In this document: positions 1-8,306 of the stretch, in pieces
Position numbering within the stretch: the first letter of the stretch is position 1
Layout of the letters: every line of letters begins with the position of its first letter
Source: VSJD01 sp041653875
GTDB lineage: Bacteria > Verrucomicrobiota > Kiritimatiellia > JAAZAB01
Direction: 5' to 3'
Assembly (NCBI GenBank): GCA_041653875.1
Contig: JBAZEM010000004.1
Span: 86,479 to 150,478 of the forward strand
Length of the DNA stretch: 64,000 nucleotides
Program-made: the position numbers and the translations under genes
The notes under the pieces: generated by a model
What the model saw: only the letters and a program-made list of their open reading frames with translations
Databases searched by the model: none
What the model was told of the DNA's origin: nothing

Positions 1-258
1 GCTTACCGCTGTGGCGGCAAGCGCCTGACCGAATGTCCGGTCAACCCGGTGGAATTGGCCGCGGCGGAACCGATTTTCACGTTTATGCCGGGTTGGAAAC
101 AATCGACCGCGGGCGCAACAAGCTTCAAGGAACTGCCCGCGGCGGCGCGCGCTTACATCGATCGGATCGAGCGTTGGCTGGATTTGCCCGTGGTCATGAT
201 TTCAAACGGCCAGGACCGCAAGCAGTTGATCAGAAGAAAACGCAGAATGCAGAATTAA
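1..258 (+). CDS. purA: Adenylosuccinate synthetase, C-terminal part (5' end outside window)
   Basis: The reading frame is open from base 1 and ends at TAA 256-258. It encodes the conserved end of PurA: the PGW segment, a region reading ELPAAARAYIDRIE, then LPVVMISNGQDRKQLI. PurA makes adenylosuccinate from IMP, aspartate and GTP in cytoplasmic AMP synthesis. The last residues (RRKRRMQN) lie beyond the usual end, and their codons run into a heptameric repeat (CAGAATG type) that supplies the stop codon, so a repeat has apparently remade the 3' end. The gene converges on aroC. Confidence 0.85.
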   Translation, partial: AYRCGGKRLTECPVNPVELAAAEPIFTFMPGWKQSTAGATSFKELPAAARAYIDRIERWLDLPVVMISNGQDRKQLIRRKRRMQN

Positions 259-350
259 AAACACAAAAAAGAGAATGCCGCAGGAAGATTGATTTTACTT
301 CATTCTGCATTCTTCATTCTGCATTTAATTTGCATTCTGCATTTCTTATT
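240..350. repeat. Heptameric repeat, inverted arms (TTCTKCA unit) between purA and aroC
   Basis: The right arm (about 300-349) is built of 7-bp units such as CATTCTG and CATTCTT. The left arm (about 243-258) is the inverse, CAGAATGCAGAATT. Together they could fold into a stem-loop between two convergent genes. The arms encode the extreme C-termini of both PurA and AroC. The same family recurs near 21.23 kb and 29.52 kb. Confidence 0.8.
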
Positions 351-1405
351 GCACAATCGGCCAGGACCAGCGCGGCCATGGCTTCCACAATCGGCACGGC
401 CCGCGGCAAAACGCAGGGATCATGCCGCCCCGTGGCGCGGAATTTGACCAGCCGGCCTTCGTAATCGGCGGTTGCCTGTTCCCGGGCGATCGTCGCCGTC
501 GGCTTGAACGCCACCCGAAACACAATAGGTTCGCCGTTGCTGATGCCGCCCTGGATACCGCCACTGCGGTTGGTGCATGTTCCCAGGCGTCCGGCCTTAG
601 GCACAAACAGATCGTTTTGTTCCGACCCGCGCCCGCGCGCGCCGGCAAACCCGGCGCCGATCTCGAAACCTTTGGCGGCGGGAATGGAAAGCATGGCCCG
701 GGCTAAAAGCGCGCTGAGCTTGTCGAACACCGGCTCGCCCCAGCCGGGCGGCACGTTGCGACACACACAGGCAATGACGCCGCCCACGGAATCGCCGTCT
801 TTTTTGGCGGCTTCGATCAAGGCCTCCATCGCGCGGGCCGTGGGCGCATGCGGACAGCGCGCGGCTGTGGCATCCACCTGCGCGCGGGTCAGCGTTTCCC
901 CGCTCAGGTCCGGAGCTTCCCGTTCGCCCACCGCGCCGACCCAGGCCACAATTTGCACGCCGTATTTCACCGCCAGAAATTTTTCAGCCACGGCGCCGGC
1001 CATCACGCGGCCCACGGTCTCGCGCGCGCTGGCGCGCCCGCCGCCACCCACGGCCGTCAGGCCGTATTTCAGACGATAAGTTAAATCCGCGTGCGATGGA
1101 CGCGGGATCGTCCGGATGGCCTGGTAATCCGCGGAACGGCTGTCGGTATTCTCCACCATCAGCGCAATGGGGGAACCCAGTGTCAGCCCCTGTTCCACGC
1201 CCGACAGGATGCGTACCTGGTCGCGCTCGTTACGGGAGGTTGTCAACGCGCTTTGACCGGGCCGGCGCCGGTCCAACTGGGGCTGGATATCGGCGGCGCT
1301 CAGAGGCAGGCGGGCGGGACAACCGTCAACAATGGCGCCCACCGCCGGCCCGTGCGACTCGCCGAACGTGGATGCCTGGAATCGTATGCCGATTGTGTTG
1401 GACAT
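314..1405 (-). CDS. aroC: Chorismate synthase
   Basis: The 363-residue protein is full length for AroC, which converts 5-enolpyruvylshikimate-3-phosphate to chorismate with reduced FMN, the last common step of aromatic biosynthesis. Family features include the N-terminal FGESHG motif, the RRRPGQ segment, SRNERDQV and a GGRASARET region. I chose the ATG at 1405 (MSNTIGIRF) because the longer upstream frame has no family similarity. The C-terminal residues AIRNAECKLNAE are encoded by the adjacent heptameric repeat and are not typical of the family. Confidence 0.95.
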   Translation of the reverse strand: MSNTIGIRFQASTFGESHGPAVGAIVDGCPARLPLSAADIQPQLDRRRPGQSALTTSRNERDQVRILSGVEQGLTLGSPIALMVENTDSRSADYQAIRTIPRPSHADLTYRLKYGLTAVGGGGRASARETVGRVMAGAVAEKFLAVKYGVQIVAWVGAVGEREAPDLSGETLTRAQVDATAARCPHAPTARAMEALIEAAKKDGDSVGGVIACVCRNVPPGWGEPVFDKLSALLARAMLSIPAAKGFEIGAGFAGARGRGSEQNDLFVPKAGRLGTCTNRSGGIQGGISNGEPIVFRVAFKPTATIAREQATADYEGRLVKFRATGRHDPCVLPRAVPIVEAMAALVLADCAIRNAECKLNAE

Positions 1406-1634
1406 AATGAACCCCCGCTTGGATTCGAAGATTATAAAAACTCCGCCAAAAACACAAACACAAACCCCGTCTGCCCAAAGGTTGCAGGGCAACTTCACAT
1501 TTTTCTCAACCAATTGGAGTTCTCGATAGTTGCGATAGCAAAGGCTTTGCGAGCTCTTTTTGCTCTCATGGTATCGTAGAAATCCTTGAACATTGCCGGG
1601 CATGTTCCCGGCCTGCGCCGAATCCGGTAGACCG

Positions 1635-2168
1635 CTAAGACAGCACACGGTCGAGCAAGTCCGGCAGGTCCCTCATTGCGGGCACGCGATAGTCGGCCTG
1701 GGATGCGGCCGCGCCGTCACCCACGCGAATCGTGCGGCACCCCGCGCGGCGGCCGGCCTCGATATCCGTTTCCGCGTCACCGACCATCCAGGATGAGGCC
1801 AAATCCAAGCCGTGCTTGAGGGCCATGGTTTTCAGCATGCCCGGCTGCGGCTTGCGGCAGTCGCACTCGCCCACGTCATGGGGACAATAAGCCACATCCA
1901 AGATATCCAAGCGATATTCCCGCAGCAGGTCCCGCAGGTTCCTGTGCATGGCTTCCACCTCGGCCGCGCTCACGAGACCACGGGCCACCGCCCGCTGGTT
2001 GGTGACAATCGCCGCCTGGTACCCATGCGCGCGCGCCACGCGCAGGGCTTCCACGAACTCCGGCAGAAGGTGAAATTCCGCCCAGTTCAAAACGTAGCGC
2101 CCCGCGCCCGGCGACGCGTTCACGATGCCGTCACGGTCGAAAAAAACACAACGGACAGCTTGGTTCAT
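1635..2168 (-). CDS. HAD-superfamily phosphatase, GmhB/HisB-N type (D,D-heptose 1,7-bisphosphate phosphatase-like)
   Basis: The 177-residue protein has HAD motif I FFDRDG (nucleophile and acid Asp), a TNQ motif II, a Lys in CRKPQPGM and motif IV GDAETDIEAG. A CPHDVGECDC segment supplies the Cys/His zinc ligands typical of GmhB. The likely role is dephosphorylation of ADP-heptose precursors for lipopolysaccharide; histidinol phosphatase is the alternative because the families are close. The start at 2168 (MNQAVRCVFFDRDG) puts motif I at the normal distance from the N-terminus. The region upstream of the start is filled by a palindromic repeat. Confidence 0.85.
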   Translation of the reverse strand: MNQAVRCVFFDRDGIVNASPGAGRYVLNWAEFHLLPEFVEALRVARAHGYQAAIVTNQRAVARGLVSAAEVEAMHRNLRDLLREYRLDILDVAYCPHDVGECDCRKPQPGMLKTMALKHGLDLASSWMVGDAETDIEAGRRAGCRTIRVGDGAAASQADYRVPAMRDLPDLLDRVLS

Positions 2169-2178
2169 AAGAATTCCG

Positions 2179-2284
2179 AAGTTGTAGCCGCGAGACGACC
2201 CGCCTGCAACGCTATGCGCAGCATTGCGGGCAGGTAGGCTCGCGCAATTGGTTTGAAAACGTCGGCCTAACGTCCGACGGCTAC
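2179..2284. repeat. Palindromic repeat (TAGCCGCGAGACGA family) carrying a 36-bp insert
   Basis: The outer ends TGTAGCCG and CGGCTACA pair. Inside, TAGCCGCGAGACGA continues after a 36-bp insert with TAGGCTCGCG, then CGTCGGCCTAACGTCCGACG forms a hairpin. The uninterrupted version is at 38050-38119. It lies upstream of the phosphatase gene. Confidence 0.8.
2199..2234. repeat. 36-bp palindromic module, filled site 1
   Basis: The module starts CCCGCCTGCAACGCT and ends CATTGCGGGCAGG. Its ends are imperfect inverted repeats (CCTGCCCGC / GCGGGCAGG). It sits between GAGACGA and TAGGCTCGCG, which are directly adjacent at 38066/38067. Confidence 0.8.
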
Positions 2285-2410
2285 AGGAACAGTTACCCAC
2301 GATCCCGGATTGGGGCCGTCCCATCTTATTTCCTTTTCAGAACCTCCGAAAAATGAATAATAGGGTAAATTCAACTGTCTGGCAACATCGTCGGGAGAGT
2401 GGGAGTCGAG

Positions 2411-2457
2411 AATGATTAATGGTAAATGGTCAATGGTTGATGGAAAATGGGAAACAG
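2411..2457. repeat. Heptameric repeat, ATGGTNR unit, overlapping the hydrolase start
   Basis: Consecutive 7-bp units read ATGATTA, ATGGTAA, ATGGTCA, ATGGTTG, ATGGAAA. Each unit carries an ATG, so the repeat supplies candidate start codons, including the one at 2447. Confidence 0.7.
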
Positions 2458-5059
2458 GCTGATGAGAAATAATCGGCAGAGGCGCGATGGAGGCTTGTGG
2501 CTGGGCGTGATTTTCTGGTTGACATTGGCCGGCATGGCCGCCGCCGATAGCACAAAATCACTCGATATCTTCGCCTTTCGCAAAGCCGCCGAGGCCCCGC
2601 AAGCCTGGAAGGCCGGCAACGGTTCGCCCGCCGTCTCCTACGAACCGGAATCACCCTGCGGCGTCCGGTTCCCCGGCCTGTTTGGCGCAAACAACAACCG
2701 CGCGTATTGGGATCGCGCCGTGGCCCTCGACCTGCGCGGCTATGATCTCCTCGAACTGGATCTGACCTGCATCCGGCCGGAGACAATTCGAACTTTCGCC
2801 TTGTATCTTAAAAGCGGCGACGGCTGGTATCTTTGGTCGGCGCCCCTCACGGAAGGCGGCCGGCAAAAATTGTTTTTTTTCATCAAAGACGCCACTGTGG
2901 AAGGCAAGCCCGCCGGATGGAACGCCATCAGCGCCGTGCGCATCAGTCTGACCAGGGAAGAGGGGGAAGCGAGGAAAGCGGGAGAGAGCGGAGAGCGGGG
3001 AGCGGGGAGCGGGGAGCGGGGAGCGGAGAGCGGAGAGCGGAGAGCGGGGAGCGGGGAGCGGGGAGCGGCGGCGGTCCTGACCCATGGTCTGCGCGCCCGC
3101 ATCTGCGACCTGGTGATTGTGCAAGGCACGCTTTCGCTGGCCAACGCCGCCGAACGAACGTATGCCCGCAGTATGGCCCTACGCATCCGCCGCTGGCTTC
3201 AAGATTTGGGAATTGTGGCCGACATCGCGGATGACGACGCCGTGGCGGCCGGCCGGCTGAAACCAAGCTCCGCCGGAGCGCTACGCCCAGGCGAGTCGGC
3301 GCGGCTGGCAATCCTGCCCTACAACTCCCTGCCGCCGCGTAAAGAACTGCGGGCGCTGGAATCCTTTATCGAACGGGGCGGCAAGCTGATGGTGTTATAT
3401 TCGGCGGAGCCCAGGCTGGCCGGGATGATGGGCCTGAAGTTAGGCAGTTACCAGGCGGCCAAGGCGGCCGGTCAATGGAGCAGTTATACGTTTAGCAAGT
3501 ATGCTCCGCCACGCGTGCCGGAGACGATATACCAAAACTCGTACAATATATTGCCGGCCTATCCGGCGGACAAAAACAGCAAGGTAATTGCCTTCTGGCA
3601 AAACAGCGCCGGAAAAGATTCGGCCGATCCGGCCTGGGTGCAGTCACCCTGCGGTTTGTGGATGTCCCATATGCTCCTGGCCAGCGACGCCGTCAACAAA
3701 CAACGCATGCTCTTGGCCATGTTGGGCGCTTATGTGCCTTCCCTCTGGGAACAGGCCGCCGCGCACGCCATGTCCCGCGCCGGGAAAGTGGGGCCGTTTA
3801 GCGACTTGAACGATGCCCTGACCGGTATTACCAGGATGGCACGGGGCACAACGGCGGAGGAATCGGTGAAAGCCCTCCTGGCGCAGTGTGGGCAGGACTA
3901 TAAAACAATGTCCGCCGCCCTGGCAACCCAGGCTACGCCGGAGGCTTCGCCGAGGCGGGAGCGAAAATACACGGAGGTCGTGGAAACCGGACAGCGCCTC
4001 CAAACCAAATTAGTGGAAGCCTTTGCCCGCGTCCAACGCCCTAAGAACCCGGAGTTCCGCGGAATTTGGGACCACACCGGCATGGGACTTTATCCCGGGA
4101 ATTGGTCCAAAACCGCCCGAATCCTGGCGGACGCCGGCATGAACGCTGTTTTTGTCAACGTACTCTGGTCCGGCCTGGCGCACTATGAAAGCCAGATTCT
4201 GCCACAGTCGGCCGCCGTCAGCCGCTACGGCGACCAATTGAAACAATGTATAGCCGCCGCGCATACGAACCGCATAGAAGTCCACATCTGGAAAATCTGC
4301 TGGAACCTGGGCAATGCGCCCAAATCTTTCGTGGCCGCCATGCGGAAGGCGGGGCGCTTGCAAGTCACCGACACCGGCAAGGAACTGGAATGGCTCTGTC
4401 CCTCCCACCCCGACAACGTGGCCTTGGAACTGAAAGCCGTCAGCGAGGTGCTCGCGCGCTATTCTGTGGACGGCATCCATCTGGATTATGTGCGCTACCC
4501 GGACAATCACGCCTGCTTCTGCGCCGGTTGTCGCCGGCGCTTCGGCCAGTGGCTGGGCGATAAAATTTCCGGCTGGCCCCGGAGCGCGCAAAGCGGAAAT
4601 CTGAGCGAAAAATACAACGCCTGGCGCAGAGAGCAGATCACCGCGTTTGTCCATGCCGTGCACGACTTGTCCCGCAAAGCCGGAGCGAACATCCGCGTGT
4701 CGGCCGCGGTCTATGCGGAATATCCCGGCTGTAGCGACAGCATCGGGCAGGACTGGGGCCGCTGGCTGAAAGAAGGCCTGGTGGATTTTGTCTGCCCCAT
4801 GGATTACACCGCCGGCAACGACGCGTTCAAGAACCTGGTCCGGCGGCAGTTGGCGCTTGCCAACGCCGGCGGACGCGTATTTCCCGGCATAGGCGTCACC
4901 TCCTCGGAAAGCCAGTTGACCCCCGACCAGGTCATCGAGCAAATCCGGCAGGCGCGCGCCGCCGGCGCCGGCGGGTTTGTCCTGTTCGACCTTAACCGCA
5001 CGTTGGAGAAAGACGTACTGCCGGTGTTGCGCATGGGAATAACCAGGCCGGACCGGTGA
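2447..5059 (+). CDS. Secreted glycoside-hydrolase-like (GHL10 type) protein
   Basis: The 870-residue protein starts with a signal peptide (basic RNNRQRR, then LWLGVIFWLTLAGMAAA). An N-terminal carbohydrate-binding-like beta region and a ThuA-like central part (about 210-420, inferred) precede a TIM-barrel domain at about 530-865. That domain has GHL10 hallmarks: EFRGIWDHTG, AGMNAVFVNVLWSG, VDGIHLDYVRYP and VDFVCPMDYT. The substrate is unknown, probably an exported polysaccharide. The gene carries a 12-unit heptamer run (2987-3070) and two palindromic-repeat segments (3268-3295, 3928-3960), all in frame. Start 2447 lies in a heptameric repeat; the ATG at 2462 is an equally good start. Confidence 0.8.
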   Translation: MGNRLMRNNRQRRDGGLWLGVIFWLTLAGMAAADSTKSLDIFAFRKAAEAPQAWKAGNGSPAVSYEPESPCGVRFPGLFGANNNRAYWDRAVALDLRGYDLLELDLTCIRPETIRTFALYLKSGDGWYLWSAPLTEGGRQKLFFFIKDATVEGKPAGWNAISAVRISLTREEGEARKAGESGERGAGSGERGAESGERRAGSGERGAAAVLTHGLRARICDLVIVQGTLSLANAAERTYARSMALRIRRWLQDLGIVADIADDDAVAAGRLKPSSAGALRPGESARLAILPYNSLPPRKELRALESFIERGGKLMVLYSAEPRLAGMMGLKLGSYQAAKAAGQWSSYTFSKYAPPRVPETIYQNSYNILPAYPADKNSKVIAFWQNSAGKDSADPAWVQSPCGLWMSHMLLASDAVNKQRMLLAMLGAYVPSLWEQAAAHAMSRAGKVGPFSDLNDALTGITRMARGTTAEESVKALLAQCGQDYKTMSAALATQATPEASPRRERKYTEVVETGQRLQTKLVEAFARVQRPKNPEFRGIWDHTGMGLYPGNWSKTARILADAGMNAVFVNVLWSGLAHYESQILPQSAAVSRYGDQLKQCIAAAHTNRIEVHIWKICWNLGNAPKSFVAAMRKAGRLQVTDTGKELEWLCPSHPDNVALELKAVSEVLARYSVDGIHLDYVRYPDNHACFCAGCRRRFGQWLGDKISGWPRSAQSGNLSEKYNAWRREQITAFVHAVHDLSRKAGANIRVSAAVYAEYPGCSDSIGQDWGRWLKEGLVDFVCPMDYTAGNDAFKNLVRRQLALANAGGRVFPGIGVTSSESQLTPDQVIEQIRQARAAGAGGFVLFDLNRTLEKDVLPVLRMGITRPDR
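2987..3070 (+). repeat. 12 x 7-bp tandem repeat (AGCGGRG) inside the hydrolase gene
   Basis: Twelve consecutive 7-bp units, AGCGGGG or AGCGGAG with a final AGCGGCG, total 84 bp or 28 codons. Three units make a 7-residue peptide period (S-G-E-R-[GR]-A-[GE]). Gain or loss of a unit number not divisible by three would shift the frame. Confidence 0.9.
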
Positions 5060-5409
5060 CCGGCTCAAGTTTAATGGCGTTACACTGGCGTCCCATAGGG
5101 ACGCCAAGACTGTAGCCGTTTAGGCCGTAGGCTGTAGGTCGGAATCAATAAAGCACATTGGAAAAAACCGGAGCTGAAGTTTGCGAAGCATCAGTAAAGT
5201 TTTCGCTTTTTTCGTGATTTTACCTACAGCCTACAGTCTGAGCATCCTATGGGATGCTAATGATGGCATTACAAGGTTGACTTTGTGTCTAAAATGCTCG
5301 TGAGCAAATTAAGGTATGGTCTAAACTACCAACGCGGGGTATGCCCGCAACCTAAAGAATTTGCCCGCTAACCATTAAGAGTTAAGATGGATATAGCGTG
5401 GAGACAAAC
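5060..5409. other. Gene-free stretch with palindromic repeats
   Basis: A perfect hairpin GGCGTCCC-ATA-GGGACGCC at 5087-5105 follows the hydrolase stop and could terminate it, though no long T tract follows. Inverted copies of TAGGCTGTAGGT and ACCTACAGCCTA, and a GCATCCTATGGGATGC palindrome near 5243, follow. No coding region is supported. Confidence 0.6.
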
Positions 5410-5642
5410 ATGAAAAATCGCATTGAAATTAACCGGCAATTCATTTCGGCAAACCGTGCGTGGCAGGCACAAGAATCACCGTGCAAAGCGTTTTGGAACT
5501 TGTGCGGGACGGCATTCCATTTGAGCGGATTATTCTCGATTACCACCCGGATCTGACGATTGAGGACATTCAGGCCTGTGTTCAATATGCCATGGATATT
5601 GTGGCAGTCGAAGATGTGCACATCGAAATGGCGCGCGCATGA
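5410..5642 (+). pseudogene. DUF433 antitoxin-like protein, frameshifted near the N-terminus
   Basis: The frame from ATG 5410 encodes MKNRIEIN. The next frame then continues as PAIHFGKPCVAGTRITVQ and the rest of a normal DUF433 domain through VRDGIPFERIILDY, ending at TGA 5640-5642. The two halves join if one C is added in the AACCGG run around 5433, so I read this as a single-base deletion or a sequence error. A GTG at 5460 could still start a shortened 60-residue protein. DUF433 proteins are small winged-helix antitoxin-like proteins, often paired with a DUF5615 nuclease-fold toxin. GGAG lies just before ATG 5410. Confidence 0.75.
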
Positions 5643-5755
5643 AATTCCTCCGGGTTTGTGGTCGTAGAGCCGTTCCGACATCGGTTCAGAAAGATCAACA
5701 CCTAACCGTTTTAATTTTGACTGGCGGCGACAGTTCCACTATGCTTCCCGTTTGA
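5639..5755 (+). pseudogene. Short ORF overlapping DUF433, possible remnant of a toxin partner
   Basis: ATG 5639 overlaps the DUF433 stop by ATGA, the usual coupling of DUF433-DUF5615 pairs. It begins MKFL, as DUF5615 proteins often do, but runs only 38 codons and shows no Asp motifs. I infer an internally deleted partner; it could also be a chance ORF. Confidence 0.3.
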
Positions 5756-5792
5756 AAGACGGCAATAACACCTTGACTCCGGGAATATAATC

Positions 5793-6542
5793 ATGACCAT
5801 GAAACCGACCGGCAAAAGCAAATTCAAACGGATTCTTTTAAAGCTCAGCGGCGAGGCCATGCAGAACAAGCAAAGCCGCTTGAGCATCGATCCGGACATG
5901 GTGCGGACCGTCGCCGAGCGGGTCAAGGCGGCGCGCACCATGGGCGCGCAGATCGCGGTGGTCATCGGCGGCGGCAACATTTTCCGGGGCGGCAACGGAC
6001 AGGCCCACGGGATCGACCGCAACATGGGAGACTACATGGGCATGCTGGCCACGGTGATCAACGCCCTGGCGTTGCAGGATGCCCTTGAAAAAATCGGCGT
6101 GGAGACCCGCGTGCAGACGGCCATCGAAATGAAACAGGTGGCCGAGCCGTTCATCCGCCGGCGGGCGATCCGGCATCTGGAAAAGGGGCGCGTGGTCATT
6201 TTCGGCGGCGGCACGGGCAACCCCTATTTTACCACCGACAGCGCCGCGGCCCTGCGCGCCAACGAAATTGACGCCGATGTCCTGCTGAAGGCCACCAAGG
6301 TCGATGGGATTTATACGGACGACCCGTTTAAAAACGCGAAGGCCCAGCGCTATACAACCCTGACCTTCGGCCAGGCGCTGAAGGATTCGCTGAAGGTGAT
6401 GGATTCGGCGGCTTTTGCATTGTGCATGGAGAACAATATCCCTATTATTGTGTTCGATTTTTTCAAACCCGGAAACGTCGAGCGCGTGCTGGCGGGTTGC
6501 CGAATCGGCACGCTGGTCAAAAACCCTGCCATAGGCGGGTAA
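5793..6542 (+). CDS. pyrH: UMP kinase
   Basis: The 249-residue amino-acid-kinase-fold protein phosphorylates UMP to UDP with ATP. Visible signatures are the N-terminal KLSGEAM, VIGGGNIFRG, GGGTGNPYFTTD and the LKATKVDGIYTDDP stretch, all PyrH-typical. It is directly followed by frr after 21 bases, a conserved pairing usually downstream of rpsB-tsf, which are not here. ATG codons at 5793 and 5799 both fit; the family N-terminus is short, so either is possible. No ribosome-binding site decides between them. Confidence 0.95.
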   Translation: MTMKPTGKSKFKRILLKLSGEAMQNKQSRLSIDPDMVRTVAERVKAARTMGAQIAVVIGGGNIFRGGNGQAHGIDRNMGDYMGMLATVINALALQDALEKIGVETRVQTAIEMKQVAEPFIRRRAIRHLEKGRVVIFGGGTGNPYFTTDSAAALRANEIDADVLLKATKVDGIYTDDPFKNAKAQRYTTLTFGQALKDSLKVMDSAAFALCMENNIPIIVFDFFKPGNVERVLAGCRIGTLVKNPAIGG

Positions 6543-6563
6543 AACCTAATCGGAGCGCAGACA

Positions 6564-7127
6564 ATGGAATCACTGGATGATGTCCTGCTGGAAACCGAAG
6601 ACAAGATGTCCAAGTCGCTGGAATTCCTGCAACAGCAGTTTGCGGGGTTACGCACCGGCAAGGCCTCCGCCAACCTGGTGGACCATATCACCGTGGCGTA
6701 TTACGGCGCCCAGGTGCGCCTGCGCGAGATCGCCAATATCTCGACGCCCGACATGCGGCTCATCGTAATCAACGCTTACGACCCCACCGCCTTGCCGGCC
6801 ATCGAGAAAGCCATCAGCGCCGCCAACCTCGGCGTCACGCCGCTCAACGATGGGCGCGTCATCCGCATTCCGATCCCGGAACTTAGCGAGGAACGCCGCC
6901 GCGAACTCTCCAAAGTGGCCAAACAGATGACCGAAAAGGCGCGGGTCGTCATCCGCGGCAACCGCCAGGAGGCCAACGAACTGATCAAGCGCCTGCTCAA
7001 AGACAGTTCGATCACGGAGGACGAGAAAGACCACGCCCTCAAGGAAATTCAGAAATACACGGACGATTTCATCAAAAAAATGGATCAGGTTCTGGAAGCC
7101 AAGGAAAAGGAAATGATGACGTTCTGA
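6564..7127 (+). CDS. frr: Ribosome recycling factor
   Basis: The 187-residue protein is the normal length for RRF, which splits post-termination ribosomes together with EF-G. The family motif LRTGKASANLVDHI, the segment TPLNDGRVIRIPIPELSEERR, and the C-terminal helices ending KIQKYTDDFIKKMD-like are all recognisable. It lies 21 bases after pyrH and is probably cotranscribed. ATG 6564 is preceded by GGAGCGCAGACA, giving a GGAG ribosome-binding site at an acceptable distance. Confidence 0.95.
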   Translation: MESLDDVLLETEDKMSKSLEFLQQQFAGLRTGKASANLVDHITVAYYGAQVRLREIANISTPDMRLIVINAYDPTALPAIEKAISAANLGVTPLNDGRVIRIPIPELSEERRRELSKVAKQMTEKARVVIRGNRQEANELIKRLLKDSSITEDEKDHALKEIQKYTDDFIKKMDQVLEAKEKEMMTF

Positions 7128-7174
7128 ATAAATTTTTCGCCAGTCGAAAAATTTATAACCGTGGAGAAAAAACC

Positions 7175-8296
7175 ATGAAAGACAACGAATCCACGCCTAA
7201 ACCGACGGAAACGTCGCCTATTGACGCCGACGCCAAGAGCCAAACCTCGCGAATTTCCTTGGGGAGCGCCCGGCAGATTAAATCGGCGCTCGAAACGAAA
7301 AAAGCCACAAGCCGCATATCCGACACGCCAACGTATGTCGAACAAATCACGCAAACCATTCACTTGAGACGCCCCCCCACTTCGCCGATCACGGTGCAGC
7401 CCATTGACATGCCGCCGGCATCGAATAAGCCGGGCGATGCCGATCTCATGCAGGCGCCCACCGCCGTCCGCCCCATGACCGCCGAAACGGCCAAGCGGCA
7501 AACCTCGCGAATCGGGTTGCCCGAGTCAGTGGCGCCCAAGAGTCCCGTGGATTTTAAGCGGAGCACCGGGCCCATTTTGGGCATTCCAACGCATGCCGGG
7601 CCGATTCCACAAACCATTCGCCTGAAACGCCCAGCCACGTCGCAATTGACGCGCCCGCCCACGTCGCCGATCGTCTCCAAGCAATCCGAGCCCGCGCCAA
7701 TGCCGCATGTGGAAAAGACATTGCGAAGCGACCATGACATCACCGAAGCGCCGACAATCGTCAAACATATTGCCGCACCCAAGACATCGACATCGCGTAT
7801 CGTTCTGGACGACTTGCCCGCGCCAACCTCCGCCCCCGCCAAACAGGCAACAAGCAAAATCCCGCCGCTCACGACCGCGGAACCACCGGCGCCCAAGACG
7901 ATCCGCCTGAAACGCCCTTCCACCGTGAGTGACGCCGAGGAAGCCGCCAACGCCGCAGCGGAGGGAGCGTTGCGGACGATCAGAAAAGGCGAGACATCGA
8001 AGATCGATTTGCCGATCGAGGATAGCTCCCTGACGCCCATTACCCAGCGCAAGACAATCAAGATCAAGCGCACGGACCGCACCACTCCTGCGCCTCGCGC
8101 ATCGACGCCGGCCGCCGTTGCGGCGCCAAAGCCCGGCGCCCGCGCGGAAGCGCCCGCGCCGCAAGAGAGTGAAATGTTGGCGCTTCCGCTCGTGACACTG
8201 GCCGCAACGCTCTGCATCGCCGCCCTGGTTTATATCATGGTCGCCCAGACATTTGGCGTCCACCTGCTTTTGCCCGCTTCCATGCAATTACACTGA
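7175..8296 (+). CDS. Pro/Thr-rich disordered protein with repeated TSRI and TIRLKRP motifs and a C-terminal membrane anchor
   Basis: I do not recognise a family. The 373-residue protein is low-complexity, rich in Pro, Thr, Ser, Lys and Arg. Two short motifs recur: TSRI or TSKI followed by small or hydrophobic residues (at least six copies, e.g. QTSRISLG, QTSRIGLP, TSRIVLDD, ETSKIDLP) and TIRLKRP-type (IHLRRP, IRLKRP twice, IKIKRT). One transmembrane helix near the end (about 335-355, LVTLAATLCIAALVYIMVA) leaves a very short tail. It reads like a tail-anchored, cytoplasmic, multivalent linear-motif protein. ATG 7175 follows a weak GGAG. It lies 47 bases after frr. Confidence 0.75.
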   Translation: MKDNESTPKPTETSPIDADAKSQTSRISLGSARQIKSALETKKATSRISDTPTYVEQITQTIHLRRPPTSPITVQPIDMPPASNKPGDADLMQAPTAVRPMTAETAKRQTSRIGLPESVAPKSPVDFKRSTGPILGIPTHAGPIPQTIRLKRPATSQLTRPPTSPIVSKQSEPAPMPHVEKTLRSDHDITEAPTIVKHIAAPKTSTSRIVLDDLPAPTSAPAKQATSKIPPLTTAEPPAPKTIRLKRPSTVSDAEEAANAAAEGALRTIRKGETSKIDLPIEDSSLTPITQRKTIKIKRTDRTTPAPRASTPAAVAAPKPGARAEAPAPQESEMLALPLVTLAATLCIAALVYIMVAQTFGVHLLLPASMQLH

Positions 8297-8306
8297 TATG
8301 ACAGTA

